A stretch of 64,000 nucleotides of DNA from Parietaria judaica (GCA_954871525.1 OX940870.1:8339501-8403500); one strand, 5' to 3'. Shown: positions 46,391 through 60,095, numbered from the stretch's first letter. A program made the numbers and translations. Notes: a model not told the origin generated them from the sequence alone.

Positions 46391-48339
46391 AAAGCCTAGG
46401 GTTCAGCTCCGTCTCAAGAGGCGCCTCTTCACAGCCATGTTTCGTCCCGAGGTATTAATATTCGTTTTTTTTTTTGGTTTATTTGTGTTTATTTAGGTTT
46501 ATGACGTTTGTGGTCGACCTTCGATGGCACTCCTCTGCGCCGCTCCCCTAGTCGATCGCAGCCATTGTTGGTGTTGGATTGAATTGGTTCTACTTACTTC
46601 TAGGGGTTGAGTTGGTGTAGTCAAATCTAGGTATTTATTTCGTATTAATAAAGTTTATTTCGCATTAGTTTCGCATTAATAGAGTTTATACAACTAAGGA
46701 TTTCAAATCATAATTTATTTATGGTAAAAGTAATAAAGGTTTTTTAGTTTAGTTAGTATGATTAATTGACTAGAGGATTAGCCTCTATATAATGAACTAT
46801 GAAGAAATGTATATCAAGCGGTCCATCCATACAAGTGAAGATATGCATATTTACGAGTCCACCCATACAAGTGAGAGGAGACAAGGAGAGAGAAAAATAC
46901 AGAAAGAAAGAAATACGTTAGGCAGTTGCTCTACATGTATAAATGACGAAGACACAATTTTCTTAAAAAATAGTTCGGCCCCCCAAAACAATAGTAGTAA
47001 AAATTGGCCCAAAAATATGAACTTTTAAATCAACCTTTTTATGCCGTAAATATCTCTTGAAAATACGTTTTGTGGGTACAAACTACAAACTACAAGTTAT
47101 GTTGAAATAAATCACTTGGACTTGAGTGGGAGTTCATTAAAATAGACTATCCGTAAAAAACAGTAACACGTGTCACGTTTAAAGTAGGAGTGTTTAAGAG
47201 ACAAGAAACTGTACCAAAATTCTCATAATCACGTATTAAAATCTAAGAAAATCATAACGACCATCACTATCACTATATAAAGAATTAGAAGAAGAAGAAG
47301 AAGAATATACACTTTTTTTTTCTTTCAACCGTAAGTAAGCAAAATAACTTAATTTAATTTATTTGAGATAATCGTGGTAAATGTACTTCAATTTAAGTAA
47401 ATTAACGATAATGTACTCATGTTTCACATTTAAAGGCCAAAGTACCAAACTAATATAAAAGTGTAGGACATGCGTTTTTCGTATCCATATGTTTTCTAGC
47501 TAGTTTATTATGACGCGTCATCAAACTCTTACTATATTTTATCACACACGCCATATATTATGATGAGAATACATGATAAATGTGAATAAGATGACTATAG
47601 TCACTATATACTAAGTAGAGTACGGGACAAAATATAAATATAAAGCACAAGGTCATACATTTTGATGCGACTTGAGTATACTTAGATATATTTCTAAATG
47701 AAACTTGAATATATGACCACCAAGTCATCTAAACTTGTATACTTAGATATATTTCTAAATGAAATTTGAATATATGACCACCAAGTCATCTAAACTTGAA
47801 TACATTTGCCGTTGTTATCTCCTAAATTTAGAACTTACACATCATATTATTGTAGTCTTGTAGACTTCTATTATTGTTGCAAAATGAAAGTGGGTCACCG
47901 TTAAGTAAAAAAAAAAATACTTTGTTGTTCAATAATTTTCATCTTAAAGATATTGGAAGAAAAAAAATGGGACCCACAATTATCTATTTCATAAGCCTTT
48001 CATGTTTTCTCCTTGTGCTAAACAGCTAATTTAATTCCTTCTGCTAATCTAAGTGAATACTATTATAGTATTACTAATACTATCTATTCCACTAATATGA
48101 TTAATATATAAGTAAACATTTTTTTAATATACATTCATCATAAAATTTCTTATTGATACTCTATCTAAAGATGAGCAAAAAAGTTCTCTCTTTTCGAATA
48201 TAATCAACCTGTGTAAGGTATGCATATGTAGGACGAGTCAGAAAGTTACAATCATGATCACTTGAAAATGATACATATCACATGAAAGTATATATATAGT
48301 CAAAATGATACTATAGCTAAAAAGGAAGAATACGAGCGA
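46391..48339. other. AT-rich intergenic DNA
   Basis: No gene is recognised. It contains a 61-bp tandem duplication (47677-47798). Confidence 0.6.
47677..47798. repeat. 61-bp tandem duplication
   Basis: Two adjacent copies starting TATACTTAGATATATTTCTA (47677 and 47738) differ at about one position (ACTTG/ATTTG). Confidence 0.9.
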
Positions 48340-51205
48340 ATATGTGAACTCGATTACGGCCCACCAACGTGAGCTCACTGAGGAAGCCTTCACTGGGGAG
48401 GAGGTGGAATCGGCTCTCCTTGCTATGGGGCCCAAAAAAGCTCCGGGACCGGACGGGTTTCATGCCATTTTCTTCCAAAAATTTTGGAAAATAGTAGGCC
48501 CGAAGGTTAAAGAGGAGTGCTTAAGTATCCTCAACGGGAGATCTAGCGCAAGAGATTGGAACACAACGAACATCGTGCTAATTCCTAATATCAAGAACCC
48601 GACAAGAGTTCAAGATTTCCGGCCGATTAGCTTGTGTAATGTGCTCCTCAAGATCGTCACGAAAGTGGTAGCAAACCGTATTAAAGGGGCACTCTCCTCC
48701 GTCATTTCCGAAGCTCAAAGCGCATTTGTCCCCGGGAGACTGATCACGGACAACGCCGCGATTGCCTATGAGCTCCTACACTCCATAAAAAGGATTCCGA
48801 ACAGGAAAAAAGGGGCTCTCGCCCTCAAACTCGACATGAGCAAGGCTTACAATCGCGTTGAGTGGGATTTCGTTTGCGCCATGCTCCGGTGAATGGGATT
48901 CGGGCTTCGTGTGCTCTCTGTGGTTCGGGACTGCATCTCCACCTCGCAACTCTCCGTGGTCATTAATGGTCGGGTCGGGGGATCTTTCTTGCCTGAAAGG
49001 GGTCTCCGCCAAGGCTGCCCTCTATCGCCGTATTTATTCCTTGTGTGCGCGGAGGGCTTTTCGGCACTTGTTCGGGGACAAGAGCGATTGGGGCTTCTTC
49101 GGGGATTCGCTTGTCGGCCTTCGGCTCCTTCGGTTTCGCATCTCCTCTTTGCGGATGATAGTATCCTTTTCTGTGAGGCGAGCGAGGAGTGTTGCAATGC
49201 CATTAGAGGTCTCTTGGCGGTCTATGAAAGATGTTCGGGCCAAAGGGTTAACATGGAGAAGTCCATGATGAGTTGCTCGAACAATATATCCATGGAAAGG
49301 ATTGTGCACTTCTCACGGTTGCTCAACATCCAAGCCGTGGATGATCTTGTTTCGTATCTTGGGTTCCCGGTTAATGTAGGAAGAAACAAAGGAGCGGTCT
49401 TTAGTAAGATCACAAGCCGGGTCCAAAAGCACCTACGATCGTGGAAAGCTAAGTTATTTTCGGCGGGAGGTAGGGAGGTCCTAGTGAAGGCGGTTGTCCA
49501 AGCTATCCCCACATACATTATGAGCCTTTTCAGGCTCCCGACCAAGACCATCAAGGAGCTTCATGGCCTCACCGCTAGGTTTTGGTGGGGAGGTACGGAG
49601 GATCGACGAAAGTTGCATTGGAAACGGTGGGAGCTTATAGCTAAGCCTAAAGGGGAGGGAGGGCTTGGATTCAAGGACCTCAGAGATTTTAACCGAGCTC
49701 TTCTTGGTCGCCTCACGTGGCGTATTATTCAACACCCGGATTGCTTGTTGGCTCGGGTCTTTAAAGCCAAATATTATCCAGACTCGTCGGTGTTGGACTT
49801 CGAAAGCAAAGGACATTTCTCATTTCTCTGTAAGAGCCTTTGTTGGGGGCGAGATTTGATTCGGAAGGGTCTTCGTTGGCAAGTCGGAGAGGGGAATTTG
49901 AGAGCTTTCTCACAACCTTGGCTTCCGAGAGCTGGGGCGTTTAAGGTATTCTCGGAGGAACCAGATAACGACTTCCCTTGGAGGGTCGCCGACTTTATGT
50001 CTGCGGAGGGATGGAATAAAGAATTAGTGGAGGCGCTTATGTCTCCGATTGATGCCAATTCTATTTTAAGCATCCCTCTAGGAGTGGAGAAGAGCGAAGA
50101 TCACCTTGTTTGGCATTTTGAAGAAGACGGGGTCTACACCGTCCGGTCTGGATATCGGATCGCAAGATTGGAGGCAAAAGGTGGTCCTTCCGGGTCGACG
50201 AACCTTGAACCGAGATGGTGGAAGAAGATGTGGGGTCTTAATATCCCGCCAAAGATTAAACACCTCGTGTGGAGAGCTTGGTTTAATGCCCTTCCGACAC
50301 ACGGCGCTCTCCGGGCCCGTGGTATTAATTGATTACCATTTTGTAGCTTTTGCGGAGCCCTCCCGGAGGATGCTCTCCACGCCGTATGTGGATGCGAGAG
50401 GGCCCAAGCGATTTGGAGATCATCTTTGCTACAACGATGGGTAGAGAAGACGGGAGAGGTCCCATTTCGGGAATTGTGCCTCCGGGCCTTTGAGACACTC
50501 TCAGAATCGGATCTTGACCTCTTTTGCGGCCTCCTTTGGACCTCTTGGTCCGACCGCAACCAACGGATGTTCGAAAACCGAGCCAAAATGCCAGAGGTGT
50601 GGGTCAATGAGGTAGTAGACTGGTTTTCTAGCTACAAGGCATGCGTCAAAGCGACGGGGAAAGAGTTGGGAGCTCGGGTCAAGAGACTGGAGGCTTGGTC
50701 TGGCGCCGAGGATGGAGGCCACAAACTCAATGTAGACGCGGCATGGGATGTAGAAACGAAGCGAGCTGCGATTGGCGTTGTTGTCAGGGACGCTCGGGGA
50801 TCAGTGCTTGGAGTGGCTGCCTCGTTGTTTGACTACGTGGACTCGGCTTTATCCGCGGAGTGCCTAGCTATTCGCCAGGGTTTGCTTTTCGTGCAAGCCC
50901 GGGGATGGAAGATATCATGCGTGGAATCGGACTGTATTCGTGCCATAAATTTGGTCAAGGGGGGCGTCTTTAGCGGTGTCCAAGGGCCGTTTGTGGTGGA
51001 CATCAATTCCATGGTTAGATCGGTAGGCGTTAATGTTGGTTGTTGTTGGGTTCCGAGAAATTGTAACGAAGTGGCTAACGCTCTCGCGAGAACTCGGCTC
51101 AACTCGTTGAATACAGATTTTTGGTGTTTTGGCTACCCGGAATGGTTGGCCACGGTTGTAAGAAGGGATTTTATTCCCCCAGTGTTTTCCCTCAAAAAAA
51201 AAAAA
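48340..51205 (+). pseudogene. LINE (L1-type) ORF2: RT, zinc finger and RNase H
   Basis: One frame runs from about 48344 to 51205, broken by TGA at 48890-48892 and TGA at 50330-50332. It starts inside the RT: KAPGPDGF, then DFRPISLCNV, FVPGRLITDN, LDMSKAYNRVEW, LRQGCPLSPYLF and the catalytic FADD (about 49147-49158). The zf-RVT region (IPPKIKHLVWRAW...CSFCG...C) follows, then SWSDRNQRMFE and a plant LINE RNase H (LNVDAAWD, SAECLAIR, ESDCIRA, CNEVANALA). The endonuclease and ORF1 are missing, so the copy is 5'-truncated. It ends in 12 A (51194-51205). No target duplication was identified with confidence. It is the longest of five same-family copies in the window. Confidence 0.92.
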
Positions 51206-51968
51206 TGGAAAAGGACAAACCAATGGAGACAACTATGTCCTTGAAAACAAATCGAAGCGTGATCTATTATTTCTGTTTGTTGGCCAGATATCACGGTAAA
51301 GTATATCATATACAACCAAACCACAAATTTAAATAAGTGAATGCTAACAAGTAAAAATAATAATTAAAATGATTTACTATGATGCAAATTCGTCATGTTT
51401 TGCGTTTTTCACCTTGGTCGGTTTGCAGGTTCAGATGTGTAAGATTCTCTAGGGTTGGAAGGAACAACACATTTTTTTCTTCTTTTTCAAATGGAGATTT
51501 TTTTCAAACAAGACATCTCGTGTATTGCCTACATCATCTTTTGTAATAGATGGTTAGGAATATTTATCAAACTCATAGAATTTATATTTTCTTAACTTTG
51601 TTATAGATCATATGTAAATTAACCCTAACAATTTTTTCATCAGAAGAAAACTTATAAACATTAAACACGTCATTATTCGCTTCAATCTTTGGTTAGGGTT
51701 CGAGCTATCATAATTCACAATATTTTCAAATTTCAGTACAACATGAAAACGTGACAATCACCTCTTTAAATTAAACCTAATCATTCCAACAGAATAATAC
51801 ACTAAAATCAACCGTCTTTCAACTTATAAATCGCATTTCTTTTTCTTTTCCCACAAAATAATTAGCTATCAAACTCGACATGAAATAGGAGGATTGTGAT
51901 CCTAGTTTATTTCTAGTTATTTACACACTTTCTTTTAGTTTAGTTATTTTTTCATTGACGTAGTTTAA
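51206..51968. other. AT-rich spacer between two LINE copies
   Basis: Nothing recognised; AT-rich sequence. Confidence 0.6.
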
Positions 51969-51980
51969 TTATCTCCTGTC

Positions 51981-52684
51981 ACTCTTCTGTGGGCTTGTGT
52001 GGGCAGCGTGGTCCGATCGCAATCTCCGGTTGTTCGAGAACCGAGCTAAGAACCCGGGGATTTGGGTTGGCGAGGTTGAGTGTTGGCTCTCTAGTTTCAA
52101 AACATGCAACCAGGAAATGAAGAATCCGCCGGATGCTCGTGTCGAGGAGCCGAAGTCTTGGACCGGCGCCGTAGATGGTGGATACAAGCTCAACGTCGAT
52201 GCGGCGTGGGATAAGTCATCCGGGCGTGCCGGGATAGGGGCTGTCATACGAGACTGTAATGGCTCGGTGGTGGGATTTGAAGCTTCGTTGGCTACAGATG
52301 TGGATTCGGCTTTGTCAGGGGAATGCATCGCCATCCGCCGGGGGCTGCAATTGGTAAAATCTCGGGGCTGGAGGATTTCCGCGGTCATATCTGATTGTCT
52401 TCGGGCTACACAACTTACAAGGGGTGGGATCTTTTATGGTATTCAAGGGCCGCTCTTGGAGGACATCCGCGTGGTTGCACGTTCGATCGGCCTTACCGGA
52501 CAATGTAATTGGATACCGAGAGAGTGTAACGAGGTGGCTAATGCTCTTGCGAATGCTCGGCTTACCATATTATCTACGGATTTTTGTAGTAATGTTTTGC
52601 CCGAATTGGCTGGTATCTTTTGTTCGTAAGGATTCTAATCCCTCTTGATTAATATACAAGCTCAGTTTTCTTTAAAAAAAAAAT
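51981..52684 (+). mobile_element. 5'-truncated LINE, complete RNase H end
   Basis: The 704-bp insert is flanked by a 12-bp duplication TTATCTCCTGTC (51969-51980 and 52685-52696) and ends in an A run. The frame 51997-52629 is intact and encodes WSDRNLRLFENRAKN and a full RNase H domain (LNVDAAWD, SGECIAIRRGL, ISDCLRATQL, ECNEVANALANARL). Intact coding and a perfect duplication suggest a fairly recent insertion. It lacks the RT and cannot move by itself. Confidence 0.94.
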
Positions 52685-53393
52685 TTATCTCCTGTCGCAC
52701 TTATTTAAGGAATGATAATTGTTGTTGTTTTCTTCTACCAGCTTGATTGGAAATATCATTATTCGGTGCCATTTTTGAAGGGTGAACTCATAATCTAAGA
52801 ACTTACTGGAAAATTAAACCTGATGGAAGTTTAGATTTTTGGTTTTTGATTGCGTTTACGCGACAAACTACTTCGTGTTTATGTTCCCCTGCATCGCTAA
52901 CTTAAAACGCGTTTACTAGAAAACTAAAACTCCCATATTGAAGAAAAGAGAATTTGGAATAATAAAGATAGCCAGCAAGATAATAAGTGTATTCATTACT
53001 GCTACTTGATAAGCTTTGAAATCAGTACACTTATTTTTAAGTCCCCGTAGAGGGACGGTGAGCGTCCCGGTGACTGGTAGGTAGAAAAGGGAGGTTGGGA
53101 GGAGCGGTGAGCATTACCATCGTTAAATTCCGCCTTATGATGAGAGGAGACAAGTCCAACAGGGTGAGTACCGTGGTAAAAATTATTAGATGCGGTTTTC
53201 ATGTTTAAAAATAAGATATTCAGTTTTCATTATAAAAATATCAAAATTCAAAATTCGGTCTACTATTTTTTCTAAACCGCATCGGATACCTATTTGCTCA
53301 TCCCTAAATCTAACCATAAATATACAATCATCATCTACCATTATTGAGCGCTAGTTATTATTTAATTGGTTATTAGTGTTACTACACGTAGGT

Positions 53394-53400
<7 letters not shown>

Positions 53401-53451
<51 letters not shown>
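53401..53451. repeat. (AT)n microsatellite
   Basis: An uninterrupted AT dinucleotide run of about 51 bp, the longest in the window. Confidence 0.95.
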
Positions 53452-53454
<3 letters not shown>

Positions 53455-55481
53455 GTGAAAGATGTATATATGTGAACTTTTAAAAAATATATATAATCGA
53501 ATCATCGTATATATTAATTAAGCCGCATGTAATTTCCTTAGCATTCATGTTGAAAAATTGAATACAGGCCACAGGGTATTATTAGATTAATATATTTTAA
53601 TAAGAAGAAAAATATAGAGGGATTACCTGAATGGTTAAAAATCATAACCGTGCATGGTAAATTCAATTGCATTAAACCATTGTCAATTATTTGAAATTGA
53701 CATGCCACGTGAAGTAGATGATAGAGCGGTCTGATTTCTGGCCAATAAAAAAATGTAATAATAAATGAATGGATCATATCCTCAGTAAATGCCACATGAA
53801 GAAACGCCATTTTGGCAGATGAAATGCCATTTTCAAGTTTTATTGATTGAGATAATAATCATAGCTTCAAAGTATGCCCATCATACACAGTTGATTATAA
53901 GACCAATTGGTCGTAAATGGATATATAAATATGAAGAAAAAAAGGTACTTCTGGGATACTTCAATAAAGATAGAACTGTAAGTCACTGTTTTTTTTTTTT
54001 TTTACCAAAATGTTTTCGATTTATTAATTAGAAAGTCCAACGATAAAGTACGAAGCATGATCATAAGTTTGATGTAGGAAACCAATACATATTATATATC
54101 TTTATTGTCTTCTCTCATTTCCTCGTCTCCATAGTATACATTTAACAACTATAATTCATTAAAAAAATTAGCCTAAGAATATCATATCTTTTTGTTGATT
54201 AAAACTCAAGTATATATCTCGTGAAATCTTGTGCATTTTTTTGAAACTGTCGTCACTAATCAAACAGACTAGTAAAAATGAAAAGTACAAAAAGTGATTT
54301 TTTTTAAGAGCATTTTTTATAGATAATTATGAAGTACGTATATTTTCACTCGTATAAGACAAGTATAAGAGCATTTAGTGTGTATATATATATATATATA
54401 TACACATTAAAAACAATTATATATGCATGCGGAGCTACATAGAGGCAAGTGTATGCTCGGCCATCACCTGAAAAATGGCGCGTAAAAAATGAAATGAAAA
54501 CAAGTTTAAAAATAAAAAGCTTAGATATATGTATACAATATTTAATACAGTCAATCAAGTATAAGAATGAGCATGTAGTGGTGTTGGTTGTTGCATTGAT
54601 TTTAAGGTCTTCCATTTGGAAAGATTTAGGATCGACTCCAACACCAACAAACTATGTTTTTTTTTATCAGTAATTTATTATCTTATTTGAGGCAAAATCT
54701 GCAATATAATGAGTAATTATGTCCTTATATTTTTATTGGTAAAATTTTGTAATGATATCATTTTTGTGTGAAAATAGTTTAAAAAAATATTTAGTCTCTA
54801 TTGTGAAGTTTCACATAGCAACGCATTAGTATTTCTTGTTTTTGGTCCTTTTGATCGCCTAATTTCTACATAGTTTCAACATATTATAACTATTTTATTA
54901 TTATAATTTTTTCACTTTTGGTTCATTCTCATTCATTGTCTTTATATTCATTCAAAAGTAATAAATAGTTATAATTATTTTAGAAAAATGCGTCAAAACG
55001 TGATCACCTAGACATATATTTTTGTTTCTATCAATGAAGAATCTATTATACAATATTTTTAAAAATAAAAACTGAAAAATTGACTTTATATTTTGTTTAA
55101 AGTAACTCTATCTATTTGATTTTTAACAGATTTTGCAATTTCATTATGTGGTATTGCTGTTATTTATTTGTAAAAAAGTAACTGAAAAAATTATTTAAAG
55201 CACCACCTCAAAAAGAAAAGAAAAAAAAAACACCACTTTATATGCATACACGCTATTTACATGGGACTGGTGTGTGTTAGTTAGATGGTATTATTTTGGA
55301 ATTGGAATTTAAATAATTTATCGGCAACCCTACTTGCTTAGTGTTCAATAATGTATTTAAATTATCCATGCCCATGTTTTTCTAGTATATACTTTATAAG
55401 GGTCCTACAACTACCAACCATAGATTTTATCTCTAGATCGGATTTCCCCAGATCTTATAACCCACAATAATTTTAAATTAA

Positions 55482-55695
55482 ATATATGCATGGAAGAAAA
55501 AAAAACCCTCTATTTATGCATTACATGATCAACTTGAAGGAATTATTATTGGAAGCAACATGTGCATCAATTCCCATGCATTTTCTAAATATATGCATGG
55601 AAGGAATAAAACCCTCTATTTATGCATTACATGATCAACTTGAAGGAATTATTATTAGAAGCAACATGTGCATCAATTCCCATGCATTTTTGTGT
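55482..55695. repeat. 107-bp tandem duplication
   Basis: Two adjacent copies begin ATATATGCATGGAAG at 55482 and 55589 and share CTCTATTTATGCATTACATG and CAACATGTGCATCAATTCCC. They differ by only a few bases. The open frame across them is incidental. Confidence 0.92.
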
Positions 55696-57583
55696 CAAAT
55701 ATTTTTAAAAACTACTCATTGTGTGTATTTTTTACTCTTATAAATAAGTAGTTTTTAAAATTTTTTGACATAACATAGACACTTCTTACAATTTTATATA
55801 GTTTAGGGTTTAGGGACACAAAGTTCATATCCTTCACTTTTTCTCACGTGCGTAATACAGTCATTATCAAATTCAAGATTGCTGATCGAAAGAAGTACTA
55901 TATGGTCAGTATCCACCATAGTTATCTTCTTCGCGTAATATAGTTGCCTCAATAGATAGATGTAATATGTGTCATCTCATCTATAGCCGATATGGTATTG
56001 TCAATTGTGTACATTATTGTTAATATAATAGAAATTTTTTTAATCAGAATAAGGCTAGATTTTTACGCTATTACATCTCCAAATCTTGTTCACACGTAAT
56101 TTGTCTTACCGTATTATTATATTCTGTGGGCCAAAGAAATTCTGGAGTTTTTTGGATCAGTCGTGTCCGCTCATTTATCTACAAACGACAGAAAAGGTAG
56201 ATACATAGCTCTGATATGTTCCAAAATATGCATTAAATGGTGAAGCAACGTGAATGAATATATAGTAATAGTACTATATAAGCTGGACCTACGTATTCGG
56301 TATATTTCATAATCCCTCTCAGAAAATTGACAATACATATCTCCTTATATATAGTACGTCAAAAAATAAATAAAAATTTATCATATCAAGGTTTGTGATC
56401 GAATATATAATTGACGAGCTATGAATGAACTAATTCAATATTATATGGAACCATATATTATGATGTACATGATCAGGGTCCGGTCATGAGATGGTGATAT
56501 CGAGTTTATGAGTAACTAAAGAGCGAACGTTATTGTGCGGACATGCGGTAGGGCTTAGAGGAAAGAAAAAAAAAAGCGTGAGAAAGATGGTTATAACTCC
56601 CTAGAACTTCAATCGATTATAACATGAAAGCGATTTGTAAGAAGCATTTAGTGTTTCTAATTTGAAAATTTGGGTTAATCCTAATTAACATATATATATT
56701 TTCCCATCATAAGTTAATCATAATTGAAAAATATAGTGAATAAAGAATTGTGAATGGAAAATTATAATTGACAAATACATAAATTATACATGGACTGTTC
56801 TATGTGTTTTTCATTTATTTTGTGACTCATACGACGGATTTTGATTATTTATGGAAATGAAAATCATTTTATGTATAAATTTAATTCATGATTTTGGTGA
56901 TAGCAAGAATAGGTAGTCATCTCCGATGAGCTAGATCGATGTTATTGTTTCTATTTTTCATGTCTCACATAAAGAAGACATGGACTATCGTACGGCTTAA
57001 AAAAAATCTTGTGTTACTTTCTTCATAATCAATTGGTTTTAAGGCGGAACCTATGATACTTTTCACACTATTCGATCATCTTAGATGGGCATAATACTGT
57101 GAACATGGCTTATTGGAGGCTCATTTTCACATTTTAATGTTGATAGAGTTATATAACAATTAATTTCGACAAGTAAATAGTCGTTTTGTAACAATTGTTG
57201 AGCTTATTCACCCGAGTCTATAATTTGTATTGTGAAAATACTTTACTTATAATGTGTGTTGCACTTAAATACACGTTGGCCAAATTTTTGCGGTGAAACG
57301 ACTCTAACTTAAATGTTTGTTGCACATAATCATAATAATGTGAAAGTGGGTGATATTAAAAGGCTTGGAAAGGTACTAGGCATACATCGCGGGGTTTACT
57401 CAGGCAAAACGGCCTAACCGAGGTTGTTGTAGTGTTTGAAACTCGTCATTTTGCTATATAATACTTTGGTGAACTAATCTTATTACTTAAAAAAATTTGC
57501 TCACATATTAAAGTGCAACAAACGTTACACGTTGAGCATTTTCGTGTAAAAAATTAGACTAAGCATTTTCACCCCAAATTTCT

Positions 57584-57585
<2 letters not shown>

Positions 57586-57621
<36 letters not shown>
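57586..57621. repeat. (AT)n microsatellite
   Basis: An AT dinucleotide run of about 36 bp. Confidence 0.9.
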
Positions 57622-57623
<2 letters not shown>

Positions 57624-58149
57624 ATTTTCAGTTTCCAAATTATAATTTGTTTTGCTATAATTTAATATTCCCTAACAAATCATCTATTCATTTCAGAAAG
57701 AAAATATGTAAATTGATTCCGACACGAATAATTTCGAAAATACAAAATGTCTGTATTTCGTCAAATTTAACTTTGTTGCATGAGTCGTTATCAGTAGTGC
57801 AAAATTATTCAAGAAAGGTCCCTCATATTATCTACAACTTTTCTTTTTTCTTTAATTTTTCTTTTTGAAAAGGAATAAGTACCATGGTCGTCCTTAATAA
57901 TTGGACTCTTTATTCATTTTTATCAGAATATTTACTAGTACTACTTTCCCGACTCATAGTGTAAGCCGTAAATAGCCTCTCGTCATTTTTTTAAATTCTC
58001 ATTTAACTTCGTACATGGTTTCTTTTTAAGCTTACCTTAATTTTTTATAATAGAAAAAAACCGTAAATTGTTCAAATGGTCCCTCTGCAGCTAAATAATG
58101 CTCTTTTTAAAAAAACGACGTAAATAATCATTTTATTGTGATTTCGTAG

Positions 58150-59023
58150 CAGTGCACAAGTGTTAGCCAATCTTGGCTTTCTATTAAGCATTGGGGTTCT
58201 CGTCATCAGTTTTAAAATCACTGAAGTTCAACATCGTAGTGAAAATGACGCTCGTGTTCTAAGAAATATGGAAATTCCAATTATTGATATTAGAAAGAAA
58301 AAAGTTCAAGTAGTGAGATGGACTAAACCAAGACAAGGTGGATTTAAACTCAATGTTGACGGGAGTAGCCTTGGTAACCCGGGGCCGGTTGGCGGAGGTG
58401 GTATTCTCCGTAATGACAAAGGTAAGTTCATTTTTGGCTTCTCAAAATCTTTTGGAACTTGCTCAAATAACGAAGCTGAATTAAGAGCGGTTATCGAAGG
58501 GTTAAATGTTTGTAAGCAAATGGGTTATAAGGGTATTGACATTGAATGTGACTCTTGTGGTAGGCTGGTTTACTTCTGGTATTTGCAATGTTTGGTATCT
58601 TTGAGATTTTTGGGAACAATTAAATATGTTATTACAGGGTTCAAATTACTCGATACATCACCTTTATAGAGAAGGGAATCAAGTGGGCATATGCGTTGGC
58701 TCGTTTGGGAGCGGATAGTAGGGATGAGCTTTTCACAGATTCTAATGAGCTTCCTAGCAATATTAAAGGTTTGTTTAGATTAGACAAAATGAACATTGCG
58801 TATATTAGGCAAGTATAATGTTGATGTTTCGTTATCGGTTCTTACCATTTTGTTTATTGTGATTGTCTTGCTATTGGGGATGCTTTCAATGCTAAATTTT
58901 TGTTAGCTCCACATACATTTCGTTGTAACCACGGTTTTCCTCCGCCGTACGTGAGGGCTCTATGAATAAAATCGAGACGGAGACACTATGTGAGTGTTCT
59001 TCGGCTATTTTCCAAAAAAAAAA
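58150..59023 (+). pseudogene. second LINE family, RNase H end
   Basis: The frame 58160-58669 encodes KPRQGGFKLNVDGSSLGNPGP, GGGGILRNDKGKF and NNEAELRAVIEGL, an RNase H domain distinct from the first LINE family. It is then broken by stops and a frameshift, but HLYREGNQV and, in another frame, ALARLGADSRDELF show the domain's end. The non-coding tail matches 45245-45555 and ends in ten A (59014-59023). 5'-truncated; its left boundary and target duplication were not determined. Confidence 0.82.
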
Positions 59024-59186
59024 GTGGTTCTGGTTCATGCCTATTGAAATGGTTGAAATTTGAAAATGTCTAAATATTTTTTTGTTCATAATTAAAACTA
59101 TTGAAATGGTTGAAAATGTCTATAAATATTTTGTTTATAATTACAAGAGAAATTGCTCGAAATAGCCAAACTGAAACATAAGATTT

Positions 59187-59337
59187 GCAAAATAGCTAAA
59201 CTTTGGTTAATTTTGTAAACTAGCCAATTAACCACTTAAACTAGCCAAAATTAACCAAAATTAACAATGTAATTGGAGTTTTGTTTAAGTGGTTAATTAG
59301 CTAGTTTACAAAATTAACCAAAGTTTGGCTATTTTGC
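59187..59337. repeat. foldback element with 55-bp arms
   Basis: Arms 59187-59241 and 59283-59337 are inverted copies matching at 53 of 55 positions around a 41-bp loop. Looser pairing with the AATAGCCAAACT motif extends the hairpin outward on both sides (about 59160-59360). It looks like a small foldback MITE; no target duplication was assigned. Confidence 0.85.
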
Positions 59338-59547
59338 TAAACACACTTTTAAGTTTGGCTATTACCCTAAAGAACCCTTAAAATAAATATATAAATTAAT
59401 ATTACCTTAAAAATTACTATATTTTTTTAACATTTTCAATCAATTTAATGGGAATCAATTGGCATTGGGTGCCATTCAATCAAAATAAGACTATTTGTGT
59501 TGTTTTTTTTTTTTTGCCTCTCTAAATCTATTTGCAGTAGTTTGGCA

Positions 59548-60095
59548 TGTTGGATCCCAATTCACGGATCTGCAAAGAACACGAATAACACCAAAAGAAA
59601 TCGAACAGAAAAAATAAAGGACACAAACTTTTGGGAGAAGAAATTCTCTTGATTAATAATCGAAGGCAATACAAGAAGATAAACTCAAAATTCTAATGGA
59701 CTCTACACTTTACAAAGTGTACATGCTAGGTATATTTATAGCCTCACATAGGCGAAACCCTAGCTAACCAAATCGCACAAAATCAGGAAACTACCCTAAA
59801 TAATCCTATCAAATCTTTGACTTGATCTTTGCTTGTTCCTCAAGCTACGCGTCTTCCTTTCTGGGAAGAGTTTCCTTTTCCTGCCCGGACAGTCTCTCTG
59901 TCCCCGAGCTGACCTGCTCGTATGCTCCGGGCTGAGCTTGCCTTCTATCCGGACACTCTGCTCGTGTTCACTCGAGCTGGGCTGAACGGCTTTCCGTCTT
60001 CTGTTCTGGTCGGTACCCGGGCTGACTCCTCGCAAGTGTTTCTGCCCGTCCTGGGTTCTGGCCGTCATCCGGACTAAGTCAAGCTTAAGCTCACA
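59548..60095 (-). repeat. 3' LTR of copia element
   Basis: Read on the minus strand the 548-bp LTR starts TGTGAGCTTAAGC directly after GGGGGAGAA and ends GGGATCCAACA. It has TATAAATATA at 59731-59740. The boundaries rest on the TG...CA ends and the polypurine tract; the partner LTR is outside the window. Confidence 0.75.

Larger units (their letters stand above)
52697..58140. other. AT-rich intergenic DNA
   Basis: No gene is recognised. It contains long (TA)n runs (53401-53451, 54381-54403, 57586-57621), a 107-bp tandem duplication (55482-55695) and a short dispersed repeat near 55690-55760. Confidence 0.6.

Noticed and set aside
48310..51220. Target duplication AAAAGGA around the long LINE
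   Set aside because: The match is short, A-rich and overlaps the poly-A tail, so it is not reliable evidence.
48344..51244. Three adjacent frames that could be annotated as separate host genes
   Set aside because: All are in one frame and together form a single LINE ORF2 broken by two stops.
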